The translations under genes and the position numbers were made by a program. Positions 48,203 through 58,112 of a stretch of 64,000 bases of DNA are shown one piece after another. The stretch is from positions 1 to 64,000 of the forward strand of contig WOYY01000058.1 in assembly GCA_011620555.1 (NCBI GenBank), in the 5' to 3' direction. The notes below the pieces were generated by a model. That model was not told the DNA's origin and searched no databases. It worked only from the letters and a program-made list of their open reading frames with translations. The stretch is from Anaerolineaceae bacterium (lineage in GTDB: Bacteria; Chloroflexota; Anaerolineae; Anaerolineales; Anaerolineaceae). How positions within the stretch are numbered: the first letter of the stretch is position 1; every line of letters begins with the position of its first letter.

Positions 48203-49153
48203 ATGCCTGTCATCTTTGGTAAAGCCCCCGGCAAAATCATCCTCTTTGGCGAACATGCGGTGGTCTACGGCCAGCCGGCAATCGCCATTCCCGTCCTGGA
48301 CGTGGCCGCCACGGCCCGGGTCACCCCCCTGCTGGGGGCGGGGCCTGGCAGAGTGCACGTGCAGGCGCATGACATCCACCTGGACACGCTGTTATCCGAC
48401 TTGCCGGAAGATCACCCCATCGGGGCGGCAATCCGCGCCACCCTGGCCGAGATCACGCCCGAATACACCCCTGCTTTCACCATTCAACTCGACTCAACTA
48501 TCCCGATTTCAGCCGGGATGGGTTCCGGCGCAGCGGTCACGGTGGCGATCATCCGCGCCCTTTCCGCCTTCCTCGGCCGGCCGCTCCCCGATGAACAGGT
48601 CTCCGGACTGGCTTACGACATCGAAAAACTCCACCACGGCACGCCCTCCGGGATCGACAACACCGTGGTGACCTACCAAAAACCGGTCTACTTCCAGCGC
48701 GGCGAAGCCCTGCAAACCCTGACCCTCAGCCATCCGACCCATTGGGTAATCGCCGACACCGGTGAGAAAATGCCCACCAGGGAGACGGTCTCGGCCGTGC
48801 GCGATCTCCACGACTCCGCACCCGAGACCTACGATGCCATCTTCGCCGAGATCGGTCAGATCGTCCGGGCTGCCCGCCAGTCGCTGGCCCAGGGGGACCT
48901 TCCCCGTCTGGGCGGTTTGATGGACCGCAATCAGTCCCTGCTGGAATCGCTCCAGGTGAGCAGTCCCAGCCTTGAAGCCCTGATCGCGGCCGCGCGGGGG
49001 GCCGGCGCGGTGGGCGCGAAGCTCTCCGGCGGCGGCCGCGGGGGCAACATGATCGCCCTGGCGCCGCCCGAAAAGGTCCGCCAGGTGGAAAAAGCGTTAA
49101 AGGATGCCGGCGCCGTCCGCATTCTGACGACCATCCTGCGGGAGACCACCTGA
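48203..49153 (+). CDS. Mevalonate kinase (GHMP family)
   Basis: GKAPGKIILFGEHAVVYGQPAIAIPV, PISAGMGSGAAVTVAIIRAL, HGTPSGIDNTVVTY, GAKLSGGGRGGNMIAL. Confidence 0.92.
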   Translation: MPVIFGKAPGKIILFGEHAVVYGQPAIAIPVLDVAATARVTPLLGAGPGRVHVQAHDIHLDTLLSDLPEDHPIGAAIRATLAEITPEYTPAFTIQLDSTIPISAGMGSGAAVTVAIIRALSAFLGRPLPDEQVSGLAYDIEKLHHGTPSGIDNTVVTYQKPVYFQRGEALQTLTLSHPTHWVIADTGEKMPTRETVSAVRDLHDSAPETYDAIFAEIGQIVRAARQSLAQGDLPRLGGLMDRNQSLLESLQVSSPSLEALIAAARGAGAVGAKLSGGGRGGNMIALAPPEKVRQVEKALKDAGAVRILTTILRETT

Positions 49154-49965
49154 TGAGTAACGCTTCAACCCTAATCCTGCTGAAACTTGGCGGGTCCCTG
49201 ATCACAGATAAAGCTCAGCCGCTGACTGCTCGGGAAAAGCTAATCCGGCAGCTGGCCAGGGAGGTCGCGGCCTTTCGAAAAGCCCATCCCGAGACACAGC
49301 TGGTGATCGGGCACGGCTCCGGTTCCTTCGGGCATGCCGTCGCCAGCACGTACCAAACCCAAAACGGCGTCCACACGCCCGAGGAATGGCAGGGCTTTGC
49401 GGAAGTCTGGCAGGCTGCCCACCAGCTCAACCAGATTGTGATCCGGCATTTCGCCGAAGCGGGCCTGCCCGTCATCACTTTCGCCCCCTCAGCCGGGATC
49501 ACTGCGGACGCCCGCAAAGTGGCCGCCTGGGACCTAGCGCCCCTCAAAGCGGCCCTGGCCCACAGGCTCATCCCGGTCGTCCTGGGCGATGTGATCTTTG
49601 ACCGGACTCTGGGCGGGACGATCTTCTCCACCGAGATGGTCTTCCAACACCTCACCCAATCTCTCCACCCGGACCGGCTCCTGCTGGCGGGGATTGAAAA
49701 AGGGGTCTACAGCGACCCGGCCCGCCCCGAGGCCATTATCCCCGTCATCACCCCCGAGAACCACGAGGCCGTGCTGCCGCAACTCTCCGGCTCTCACCAT
49801 GCGGACGTGACCGGCGGGATGCAGTCCAAGGTCGCCCTAATGCTGGCCCTCGTGCAGCAAAATCCCGGCCTGACCGCCCGGATCTTCTCCGCGGAAGCCC
49901 CCGGCAGCCTTCAGCGGGCGCTGGAGGGCGCCGACCTTGGCACGCTGATCGCCCGTAAACTCTGA
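49153..49965 (+). CDS. Isopentenyl phosphate kinase
   Basis: LILLKLGGSLITDKAQPLTAREKLI, LVIGHGSGSFGHAVAS (catalytic His region), GDVIFDRTLGGTIFSTE, DVTGGMQSKV. Confidence 0.9.
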   Translation: MSNASTLILLKLGGSLITDKAQPLTAREKLIRQLAREVAAFRKAHPETQLVIGHGSGSFGHAVASTYQTQNGVHTPEEWQGFAEVWQAAHQLNQIVIRHFAEAGLPVITFAPSAGITADARKVAAWDLAPLKAALAHRLIPVVLGDVIFDRTLGGTIFSTEMVFQHLTQSLHPDRLLLAGIEKGVYSDPARPEAIIPVITPENHEAVLPQLSGSHHADVTGGMQSKVALMLALVQQNPGLTARIFSAEAPGSLQRALEGADLGTLIARKL

Positions 49966-50043
49966 CAGCGCCCTATCGTGGTGAGCCTCATTCCCCGGTT
50001 TTCCGGTATAATCTGAACTTGATTGAAATTCTGGAGAAAACAC

Positions 50044-51198
50044 ATGATCTTCACGCGTCAACAACTGGAAGAACTGGAGGACCAGAAACTGGCTCCCTAT
50101 GGCGTCCGCAGCCGGAACAGCAAAGGTCGCCAGTTCCCGGAAGATGAACCGGATTACCGCACCGTTTTCCAGCGGGATAGGGACCGCATCCTGCACACCA
50201 CCGCCTTCCGGCGGCTGGAATACAAGACGCAGGTCTTCATCAACTACGAAGGCGACTATTACCGCACCCGCCTGACCCACACCCTCGAAGTCGCCCAGAT
50301 CGGGCGCAGCGTGGCGCGGGCGCTGGGCGCGAACGAGGACCTGGTGGAGACGATCTGCCTGGCGCATGACCTCGGCCACCCGCCCTTCGGTCACTCCGGC
50401 GAGCGGACCCTGGCGCGGATGATGATGGACCACGGCGGCTTCAACCACAACCACCATTCCTTCCGAATCGTGACCCAGCTGGAAAAACGGTATCCCGAAT
50501 TCGACGGGCTGAACCTCACCTGGGAAGTGCTGGAAGGGATCGTCAAACACGAAACCGACTATGACATTGCCGATGCCGCGGAGTTTGACCCCGACCTGCG
50601 CGGCCATCTGGAAGCTCAGATCGCCAATGTGGCCGATGAACTGGCCTACACCGCGCACGACCTGGATGACGGGCTGCGCTCCGGGATGATCACGCCCGAA
50701 CTGCTGGCAGGGGTCTCCCTCTGGGAGGTCATCAACGAGAGCATCGGCCGCCGCAGGTCCGACACCCTGGACGACCTCTCCCGCCACCGCCTGATCCGCC
50801 GGCTGATCGGCATCGAAGTCAACGACCTGATCCAGTCCATTGACCGGATGATCCGCCGCAGCGGGATTCGCAATGTGGAAGAACTGCAAAAGCTCCCCTA
50901 CAATGTGGTCGGGTTCAGCGAGGATATGCACCGCCGCAACCGGGAGTTGAAGGATTTCCTTTTCAAAAACCTCTACAACCACTACCGGGTGGTTCGGATG
51001 TCCGTCAAAGCCGACCGAATCCTGGAAGACCTTTTCCAGGCCTATGCCCAGGAACCGGCCATCCTGCCCGACCAGGTCCAGGCGTTGATCGAGAAAAAGG
51101 GGCTGGAAGAGACCATTTGTGATTATATCGCCGGCATGACAGACCGGTTTGCCATTGACGAACACCAAAAGTTATTCGATCCGACAGCCCTTCCCTGA
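50044..51198 (+). CDS. Deoxyguanosinetriphosphate triphosphohydrolase-like HD protein
   Basis: FQRDRDRILHTTAFRRLEYKTQVF, TRLTHTLEVAQIGRSVARALG, AHDLGHPPFGHSGE HD motif. ATG 50044 has GGAGAA RBS. Confidence 0.93.
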   Translation: MIFTRQQLEELEDQKLAPYGVRSRNSKGRQFPEDEPDYRTVFQRDRDRILHTTAFRRLEYKTQVFINYEGDYYRTRLTHTLEVAQIGRSVARALGANEDLVETICLAHDLGHPPFGHSGERTLARMMMDHGGFNHNHHSFRIVTQLEKRYPEFDGLNLTWEVLEGIVKHETDYDIADAAEFDPDLRGHLEAQIANVADELAYTAHDLDDGLRSGMITPELLAGVSLWEVINESIGRRRSDTLDDLSRHRLIRRLIGIEVNDLIQSIDRMIRRSGIRNVEELQKLPYNVVGFSEDMHRRNRELKDFLFKNLYNHYRVVRMSVKADRILEDLFQAYAQEPAILPDQVQALIEKKGLEETICDYIAGMTDRFAIDEHQKLFDPTALP

Positions 51199-51234
51199 CC
51201 GGAAAGGGCGGCGTCGGAATCAAAGGAACGAAGC

Positions 51235-51702
51235 ATGAACGAAACAAAATATCTCACCCCGGAAGGCAAAGCCAAACTCGAAGCGGAGCTGGAGGAACTG
51301 AAAACCACCGGCCGCCAGGAACTTGCGGAACGCCTGAAGCAGGCCATTTCAATGGGTGATCTCTCCGAGAATGCGGATTACCACAAAGCCAAGGAGGACC
51401 AGGGCTTCATGGAAGGCCGCATCCAGGAGCTTGAAGCGATCCTCACCAATGCCAGGGTCATTGAAGCCAAATCAAATTATAACGAAGTGACCCTCGGCGC
51501 GCACGTGACCATCAAGGAAGCGGACTATCCCCCCGAGACCTACCACCTGGTGGGCAGCAACGAAGCCAACCCCCGTGAAGGCCGCATCTCCCACGAATCC
51601 CCGATCGGCAGAGCGCTGATCGGCCATAAATCCGGCGACACCGTGGAAGCCACCCTCCCCAATGGGGAGACCATCCGGCTGGAAATCCTCAAGATCGAAT
51701 AA
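51235..51702 (+). CDS. greA: Transcription elongation factor GreA
   Basis: YLTPEGKAKLEAELEELKTTGRQELAERLKQAISMGDLSENADYHKAKEDQGFMEGRI. Confidence 0.95.
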   Translation: MNETKYLTPEGKAKLEAELEELKTTGRQELAERLKQAISMGDLSENADYHKAKEDQGFMEGRIQELEAILTNARVIEAKSNYNEVTLGAHVTIKEADYPPETYHLVGSNEANPREGRISHESPIGRALIGHKSGDTVEATLPNGETIRLEILKIE

Positions 51703-51724
51703 ACCGCCCCCCCTTAAAGACGGA

Positions 51725-51761
51725 CCCCCCAACGGTTATGGTTGTTGGGGGGATTTTGTTT
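51725..51761 (+). terminator. Rho-independent terminator downstream of greA
   Basis: CCCCCCAAC-ggttatggtt-GTTGGGGGG-ATTTTGTTT. Confidence 0.85.
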
Positions 51762-51781
51762 AATTCGGGAGTGGGTCAGTT

Positions 51782-52885
51782 TTAGAACGAGCCCCGTTCC
51801 TTGGACCAGATCGAGAGTTCAAGCGTCACCCGCTGGAAGAAACTCTGGTCAGGTGCGGCGCCTACGCCGTATTCCATATCCACAATTCGGGTTTCCAACT
51901 GCAGAGTGGCCGTTTCGAGCAGGATCACCTTGCCGGGTTCGGCCAGGATCGGCTCGCCCTTGGATTCGAGGCGCATCCGGGTTTTGTTATCTTCGTAGAC
52001 ATGCTCGCTCATCACGACTTTGGTGACGGTCTGGATGTCGTTCTTATCAAAGAGCCAGACTTCAAAAGCGCTGACCCGTTTGGGTTCGCCCACGCCGACC
52101 GTATCGGAGATGCCCACGCCGCACTCACCCAGGAATTCTCCGGTTGGGGCGTCAATGCTGAAGGAGTCGTCATACAGGTCATCGCCCATCATATAGGTGG
52201 TCATGAACTGAGCCACGGGGAGCTGCTGTTCTTCCTCATCAGCGGGGCTGAAACCGGAAATCGGTTTGGTATAGCCCAGCTCCTCGCCGCTATAATCCAT
52301 ACCAGCTGCGCTCTCTTCCATCCGCTCACGCACGATGGATTTCAGGTCTTCCTGCTGGGCTTCGCCCAGTTTCCGGGGCCGGATGACGAAGAAATAAACC
52401 GCAATCGCGGCGCCCACCAGCAGCACGATGCAGAAGCCGCCCAAGAGCAGCCAGTTGGGGCCGCTGCTGGGTTCTTCTTCCTCGGCGGCGGGGGTCGCAG
52501 TCACGCCCGCGGCCACATCGCTGGTCGGCACAAAGGGCTGCGCGCCTTCCATACCCACAATGCTCTCAAAATAGGTGATCTGCTCAGGAGTCAGGTAACC
52601 GGTATTGACCCGGACAGCATCCAGCGTGTCATCCGCTGTGGTGTCCAGTTCGGACCAGGCTTTTTGGGCAATCGAGGTGTCACCCGTCATGGAAGTGGTG
52701 AAAATCGCCATCCGCAGGTAATCCTCGCGCAGATCTGCCCGCATGTGATAGGGCGCCAGGTCCGTCCATTGGACGGGCCAGATTCCCCAACCCACCAGCA
52801 AGCCCAGTAAAATCCCGATCACAACACCGACGATCAATGTGATCCGCCAGTCTTTGAACAAAGATTTCATTTTTTCTGAGTTCAT
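51782..52885 (-). CDS. Hypothetical two-TM protein with acidic linker
   Basis: Intact ORF: TM near residues 13-35, TM near 145-170, Glu-rich linkers; no family recognised. Confidence 0.7.
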   Translation of the reverse strand: MNSEKMKSLFKDWRITLIVGVVIGILLGLLVGWGIWPVQWTDLAPYHMRADLREDYLRMAIFTTSMTGDTSIAQKAWSELDTTADDTLDAVRVNTGYLTPEQITYFESIVGMEGAQPFVPTSDVAAGVTATPAAEEEEPSSGPNWLLLGGFCIVLLVGAAIAVYFFVIRPRKLGEAQQEDLKSIVRERMEESAAGMDYSGEELGYTKPISGFSPADEEEQQLPVAQFMTTYMMGDDLYDDSFSIDAPTGEFLGECGVGISDTVGVGEPKRVSAFEVWLFDKNDIQTVTKVVMSEHVYEDNKTRMRLESKGEPILAEPGKVILLETATLQLETRIVDMEYGVGAAPDQSFFQRVTLELSIWSKERGSF

Positions 52886-52991
52886 CTTAGACTCCCGTCT
52901 TGTTTTTTCTGTGAATGATCAGCGTTTTGACTATTGTAGAATAATAAAACCTTTTCTGCAATAGAAACGCTCAGAAATTAGATTGCAAGAC

Positions 52992-55328
52992 TTATGCCAT
53001 TTCAGATTCCTTCAGGATTTCATCCTGCAGGAAGGTTTCCTCGCAGTCCAGACATTTCAGCTGGCGTTTGTTCGCGATCACCAGAACCCCGCCGCAGTTT
53101 GGGCACTTCTCAGCCACGGGCTGCTTCCAGGAAGTGAAATCGCAATCCGGGTAGCGCGAACAGCCGTAAAAAGTGCGGCCCTTGCGGGTCTTCCGTCGAA
53201 CCACGTCCCCTTCCCCGCAGGTCGGGCAGGTCACGCCGATCGTTTCGAGATAGGGTTCAGTATAGCGGCAGTCCGGGAAGTTGCTGCAGGAGATGAACTT
53301 GCCATAGCGGCCCCAGCGGATGATCAGGTCATGCCCGCTGCGAGGGCATTTCCGGCCGACCTTTTCTAGCTCGGCTTTCTGTTCGGGCATCTGGGCTTCG
53401 GCCTTCTCCAGCCGTTCTGAGAAGGGGCCATAGAATTCACGGATCACATCCACCCACTCTGCATCGCCGGATGCGATCTGGTCCAATTCATCCTCAAGGT
53501 TCGAGGTGAAGTTAATATCCACAATGCTGGGGAAATATTCCACCACCAGGTCATTGACCAGGAAGCCGGTCTCGGTAGGCTCCAGCCGCTTGCCCTCGCG
53601 CAGGACATAGCCCCGGTTTTGAATGGTGGAAAGGATCGGCGCATAGGTGGAAGGCCGGCCAATGCCGTTCTCCTCCAGCACCTGCACCAGCGAGGCCTCG
53701 GTGTAGCGCGGCGGCGGCTGGGTGAAATGCTGTTCAGGATAGAGTTCTTCCAGGCTCTGCGTCTGGTTTTCCCGGATATCGTCCACCGGGATCTGGGCGC
53801 TGTCGCCTTCCTCATCCTCCGACTGGTCCTCGTCCCGGCCCTCTTCATAGACGACCAGGAAACCGGGAAACTCCAGCTGACTGCCGGAAGCCCGCAGCAG
53901 GTATTCATTCTTCTCTGCGCTCCTGCCGACCACTTCCACCGACAAGGTTTTGTAAACCGCCGGGTTCATCTGGGAAGCGACAAAGCGCTGCCAGATCAAT
54001 TGATAGAGCCGGAATTGGTCGCGTGAGAGATATTTCTTGATCGCCTTGGGCTGGCGCAGAACGGATGTCGGCCGGATCGCCTCATGCGCCTCCTGGGCGG
54101 ATTGGGTCCGGGTTTTGTAGGTTGGCGGCGTTTCAGGCAAAAAATCTTCGCCATAGCGCTCTTTGATATAACCGCGGGTCTCGTTCACAGCGATTTCGGA
54201 AATGTTAGTAGAGTCGGTCCGCATATAGGTGATCAGGCCCTGGGTCCCCTCACCGTCCAGTTCCACGCCTTCATATAATTGCTGGGCGATGGACATGGTC
54301 TTGCGGGCGGTGAAGCCCAGTTTGCGGGAGGCATCCTGCTGCAGGGTGCTGGTGATGAAGGGTGCGGAGGGGTTGCGGCGGCGTTTGCCTTCCCTGACCG
54401 AATCGACTGTATAGGCCGCCTTGCGCATATCCGCCAAAACAGCATCCACGCCATCCTGACTGGGCAGTTCGGGCGTTTCGCCGTTGATCCGGGCCAGTTT
54501 TGCCCGGTAAGTCTTCTGGCCGCCCTCGGGCAGCAGATCCGCCTCGATCGACCAGTACTCTTCAGGGTTGAAATCATCAATCTCGCGTTCGCGCTCGACC
54601 ACCAGGCGCAGCGCCACGGATTGTACCCGCCCGGCGGAAAGCCGGCTGCGGACCTTTTTCCAAAGGATCGGGCTGATGCCATAACCGACCAGCCGGTCCA
54701 AAATCCGGCGGGCCTGCTGGGCATCCACCAGGTCCATATCAATCGCCCGGGGATGCGCAAAAGCCTCATCCACAGCGTCCTTAGTGATTTCATGGAAGAC
54801 CACCCGGTTGGTGCGGCTTTCATCAATATCCGCCGCCTCCATCAGGTGCCAGGCAATCGCCTCACCTTCCCGGTCGGGGTCTGTCGCCAGGTAGATTTCC
54901 TCAGCCTTGCTGGCCAGTTTCTTCAGCTCCTTGACCACTTCCCGCTTCTCATTGGGTACGCGGTATTGCGGCTCGAAGTCATTCTCGACATCCACCGATA
55001 ATTTCGAGCGCAGCAGGTCCCGCACGTGGCCGACCGAAGCTCGGACGGTATAGCCCTTCCCGAGGAAGCGGCCCACCGTCTTGGCCTTGGCGGGCGACTC
55101 AACGATCACCAATTTGCCTTTACGGGGCTGGGTTTTCTTGGTCTTGCGGACCACTTCCGGCTTGGGCAGCCCTTCATGGGCTTCCGTCCGTCCCATCCGG
55201 TAAACATTGGTGCCGCAGACGGAACAAGTCCCGCGGGTCACCGGCGCGCCGGCTTTGTTATATTCTGCAATAGGGTCTTTAATTTCGCGTTTTTCGCGAC
55301 ATTTTACGCAATAAGCTTCCAATTCCAA
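52992..55328 (-). CDS. topA: DNA topoisomerase I with N-terminal zinc-ribbon (DUF5679-like) extension
   Basis: KLVIVESPAKAKTVGRFLGKGYTVRASVGHVRDL, TYMRTDSTNIS; N-terminal CVKCREKREI...TCSVCGTNVYRMG; C-terminal zinc-finger repeats. TTG start with AGGAG overlapping the upstream stop. Confidence 0.94.
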   Translation of the reverse strand: MELEAYCVKCREKREIKDPIAEYNKAGAPVTRGTCSVCGTNVYRMGRTEAHEGLPKPEVVRKTKKTQPRKGKLVIVESPAKAKTVGRFLGKGYTVRASVGHVRDLLRSKLSVDVENDFEPQYRVPNEKREVVKELKKLASKAEEIYLATDPDREGEAIAWHLMEAADIDESRTNRVVFHEITKDAVDEAFAHPRAIDMDLVDAQQARRILDRLVGYGISPILWKKVRSRLSAGRVQSVALRLVVEREREIDDFNPEEYWSIEADLLPEGGQKTYRAKLARINGETPELPSQDGVDAVLADMRKAAYTVDSVREGKRRRNPSAPFITSTLQQDASRKLGFTARKTMSIAQQLYEGVELDGEGTQGLITYMRTDSTNISEIAVNETRGYIKERYGEDFLPETPPTYKTRTQSAQEAHEAIRPTSVLRQPKAIKKYLSRDQFRLYQLIWQRFVASQMNPAVYKTLSVEVVGRSAEKNEYLLRASGSQLEFPGFLVVYEEGRDEDQSEDEEGDSAQIPVDDIRENQTQSLEELYPEQHFTQPPPRYTEASLVQVLEENGIGRPSTYAPILSTIQNRGYVLREGKRLEPTETGFLVNDLVVEYFPSIVDINFTSNLEDELDQIASGDAEWVDVIREFYGPFSERLEKAEAQMPEQKAELEKVGRKCPRSGHDLIIRWGRYGKFISCSNFPDCRYTEPYLETIGVTCPTCGEGDVVRRKTRKGRTFYGCSRYPDCDFTSWKQPVAEKCPNCGGVLVIANKRQLKCLDCEETFLQDEILKESEMA

Positions 55329-55334
55329 TTTCTC

Positions 55335-56426
55335 CTACAAATAATCTTCGCGACCGTCCTGTTTAAGGTAATTAACAACTTCACGCACTCGTTGAGCTTG
55401 CTTTCGGTCGCAAACGAGGATCGCGTTGCCAGATTCAACGATGATCAGGTCCTGAACGCCAACCGTGACGATCAGGCGATCCTGAGTATCGCCACAAATG
55501 AGTGTACCGCTGGTGTCAAATGTGACCGGTTTGCCCCGGAGGACAATATTACCCGATTCATCCGGATCCAGGGCGTCAAAGAGGGATTCCCAGCTGCCGA
55601 CATCACTCCATCCCAAATCCAGGGATGGGATCACGGCGACTTTTTTGGCGTGCTCCATGATGCCGTAATCAATCGTCTGGGGCTGGATCGTGGGCCAAAC
55701 AGCCTCTATCATACCCTTAGGTTGCTCATTCTGCCAAGCCCCTTCAATCTTTTTCAATTTCGCATAAAGATCCGGCATCTGCCGTTCAAACTCAGCCAGG
55801 ATGGCTGGGACCTGCCAGATGAACATCCCGGAATTCCACACATGGCGCCCATTCGCCACCCATTTCTCAGCGAGGGCCAGTTCCGGCTTTTCCTTGAAAG
55901 CCCGAACCTGGAAGGCTTTCAGCCCTTGATAGGTCCCCAGTTCATTCCCTTGCTCAATATAGCCGTAGCCCGTTGCCGGGAAAGTCGGTGTGATCCCCAG
56001 GGTCACCAGGGTGCCCTGCTGGGCGACTTCATAGGCCGCTTTCAAAAGCTGGCGCAAGTGATCGGCCTGGCGCATCAGGTGGTCGGCGGTCAGGATCGCC
56101 ATCGTGCCTTGCGGGTCGCGGCTCTGGATCGCCAATGCAGCCAGGCCCACCACGGAAGCGGTGCCCCGCGGCAAGGGTTCGATGATGTAGTTTTCCGCCG
56201 GGATATCGGGGCATTGTTCCTTTAATAAGGCCATCTGGTCCGCAACCGTCACGATCAGGATCCGCTCCTCCGGGAAAAGCCCGGCAAGCCGGTCCACCGC
56301 CTGCTGGAAGAGGGTCTGGTCCCCCCCAAGCGCCAGCAATTGTTTCGGGCGGTCTTTGCGTGAGAGCGGCCAAAGCCGGGTCCCGCTGCCCCCCGCCATG
56401 ATGACGGCATAAAAGTTTTCGTACAT
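55335..56426 (-). CDS. Mannose-1-phosphate guanylyltransferase
   Basis: YAVIMAGGSGTRLWPLSRKDRPKQLLAL, DVGSWESLFDALDPD. ATG at 56426. Confidence 0.9.
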   Translation of the reverse strand: MYENFYAVIMAGGSGTRLWPLSRKDRPKQLLALGGDQTLFQQAVDRLAGLFPEERILIVTVADQMALLKEQCPDIPAENYIIEPLPRGTASVVGLAALAIQSRDPQGTMAILTADHLMRQADHLRQLLKAAYEVAQQGTLVTLGITPTFPATGYGYIEQGNELGTYQGLKAFQVRAFKEKPELALAEKWVANGRHVWNSGMFIWQVPAILAEFERQMPDLYAKLKKIEGAWQNEQPKGMIEAVWPTIQPQTIDYGIMEHAKKVAVIPSLDLGWSDVGSWESLFDALDPDESGNIVLRGKPVTFDTSGTLICGDTQDRLIVTVGVQDLIIVESGNAILVCDRKQAQRVREVVNYLKQDGREDYL

Positions 56427-56436
56427 AACCAACTCC

Positions 56437-57537
56437 TTATTTCCTATTGATCTCACGAACAGCCGCATAGCGCATCCCGCCCACATGCTGGACAAGGCCT
56501 TTGAGTTCCATCATCGTCAGCGCGGCGGTCACCTTCTCAACCGCCAGGCCAACCGCATTGCAGATCTCATCCACATGGACAGGTTCGTAATCCATGAATT
56601 GCAATATCTTAGCCTCAGTTGTGTCTGCTGGCAAGGCCTGTCTCGCTTCCTTATAATCCTCCACCTGGGAAAGATCCAGAACATCGAGCACATCCTGCGG
56701 CGAGACCAGGGCATAAGCGCCCTTCTGGATCAGGCGGTTGGTGCCCTTGCTGACCGGCGAAAGGATGTTGCCGGGCACGGCGAAGACATCCCGCCCCTGC
56801 TCAACCGCGAAATCCGCCGTGATCAGCGCGCCGCTGCGCTCCCCGGCTTCCACCACCACCGTCGCCAGGGACAGCCCGGAGATGATCCGGTTGCGGGGCG
56901 GAAAATTGACGCCTTCCGGCTGGGTGCCCAGCGGATAATCGCTGATGATCGCGCCCTGCGCGATGATCGCTTCGGCCAGCTGGCGGTGTTCAGGCGGGTA
57001 GATCACGTCCACACCGCTGCCCAAAACCGCGATCGTCCGGCCGCCCGCTTGCAATGCGGATTGGTGCGCCAGAGCGTCCACCCCGCGCGCCAAGCCGCTG
57101 ACGATTGTCAGCCCGTGGCCGGCCAAATAGAGACTGGTATCCCGGGTGATCTGCTGGCCATAAGCCGAGATCCGCCGGGTGCCCACCATCGCCACCGCGA
57201 AATCATCCGAGGGCAGGAGCCTGCCTCTGACATACAACACAGGCGGGGCTTGATCAATTTGTTTCAATAACGGGGGGTAATCCTCATCCAGCAAGGTCAG
57301 GACCTGAATGTCCCGTTCCAAAATGGAATCATAGAGCGCATCAAGGTCCGTCTCTTCCCGCAGGCGGAGCAGGTTATCCAACGCGCGGGTGGGCAGCCCG
57401 GCCTCACTAAAGGCCTCGGCCGGCGCTTGCCAGGCGAGCGAGAGATCGCCAAAATGGGACAAGATCTGTTGAAAACGAACCGAGCCGATCCCGCGAACTA
57501 AATTGAATCCGATCCAATACTTTTTTTCATTTGGCAT
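56437..57537 (-). CDS. dprA: DNA-processing protein DprA
   Basis: YPPLLKQIDQAPPVLYVRG, AMVGTRRISAYGQQ, SGLARGVDALAHQSAL, FPPRNRIISGLSLATVVVEAGERSGALITADFA. Confidence 0.94.
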   Translation of the reverse strand: MPNEKKYWIGFNLVRGIGSVRFQQILSHFGDLSLAWQAPAEAFSEAGLPTRALDNLLRLREETDLDALYDSILERDIQVLTLLDEDYPPLLKQIDQAPPVLYVRGRLLPSDDFAVAMVGTRRISAYGQQITRDTSLYLAGHGLTIVSGLARGVDALAHQSALQAGGRTIAVLGSGVDVIYPPEHRQLAEAIIAQGAIISDYPLGTQPEGVNFPPRNRIISGLSLATVVVEAGERSGALITADFAVEQGRDVFAVPGNILSPVSKGTNRLIQKGAYALVSPQDVLDVLDLSQVEDYKEARQALPADTTEAKILQFMDYEPVHVDEICNAVGLAVEKVTAALTMMELKGLVQHVGGMRYAAVREINRK

Positions 57538-58094
57538 TAGTCCCCCTCGCCATACCACTCCAATCTGGTGACGATCATTTTCTCCCGGTCAAAGTCCACT
57601 TCCAGGATCGTGTGTTCCGTTGCCGGGATGAGGGTCTCTTCATCGGCATCATTCCGGACGACATAGACGTCATTCGCGCCCGTTTCCAGAATTTCCATTA
57701 AAACGCCCAGATATTGGCCTTCTGCTTCGTAAACCTTCAGGCCGATCAACTCGTAGGAATAATAATCGCCATCCTCCAGCTCAGGCAAATCGGCTGTGCT
57801 GATATAAACCAGGTCATTGGTCAGAGCGGAGACTTCCGTCCGATCGCTGATCTCCCTAAATTTCAACAAGAGCAGGTCATTTTTCCAGCGGGTGGCTTCA
57901 ATGGTCAGCGGCACCCGTTTTTTACCAATATGGAGCGTGCTGCCGGGGGCGATCAATGCCACCATTTCGGAATAGACTTCCAGCGGGATCTCCCCCATGA
58001 CGCCATGCGCCCGGCGGAGTTTTCCTAGAACAAGAAAGGCAGGCCCGCTTTGAGATGGCGAGCCTGCATCATTGTTAAGACCAATCTGAGGCAT
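57537..58094 (-). CDS. rimM: Ribosome maturation factor RimM
   Basis: LVLGKLRRAHGVMGEIPLEVYSE, ELEDGDYYSYELIGLKVYEAEGQYLGVLMEILETGANDVYVV. Confidence 0.9.
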   Translation of the reverse strand: MPQIGLNNDAGSPSQSGPAFLVLGKLRRAHGVMGEIPLEVYSEMVALIAPGSTLHIGKKRVPLTIEATRWKNDLLLLKFREISDRTEVSALTNDLVYISTADLPELEDGDYYSYELIGLKVYEAEGQYLGVLMEILETGANDVYVVRNDADEETLIPATEHTILEVDFDREKMIVTRLEWYGEGD

Positions 58095-58112
58095 GTGATC
58101 AGGAAGGGTGAA

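Noticed and set aside
51472-51732. 86-aa minus-strand ORF opposite greA
   Set aside because: Shadow of greA; no independent support.
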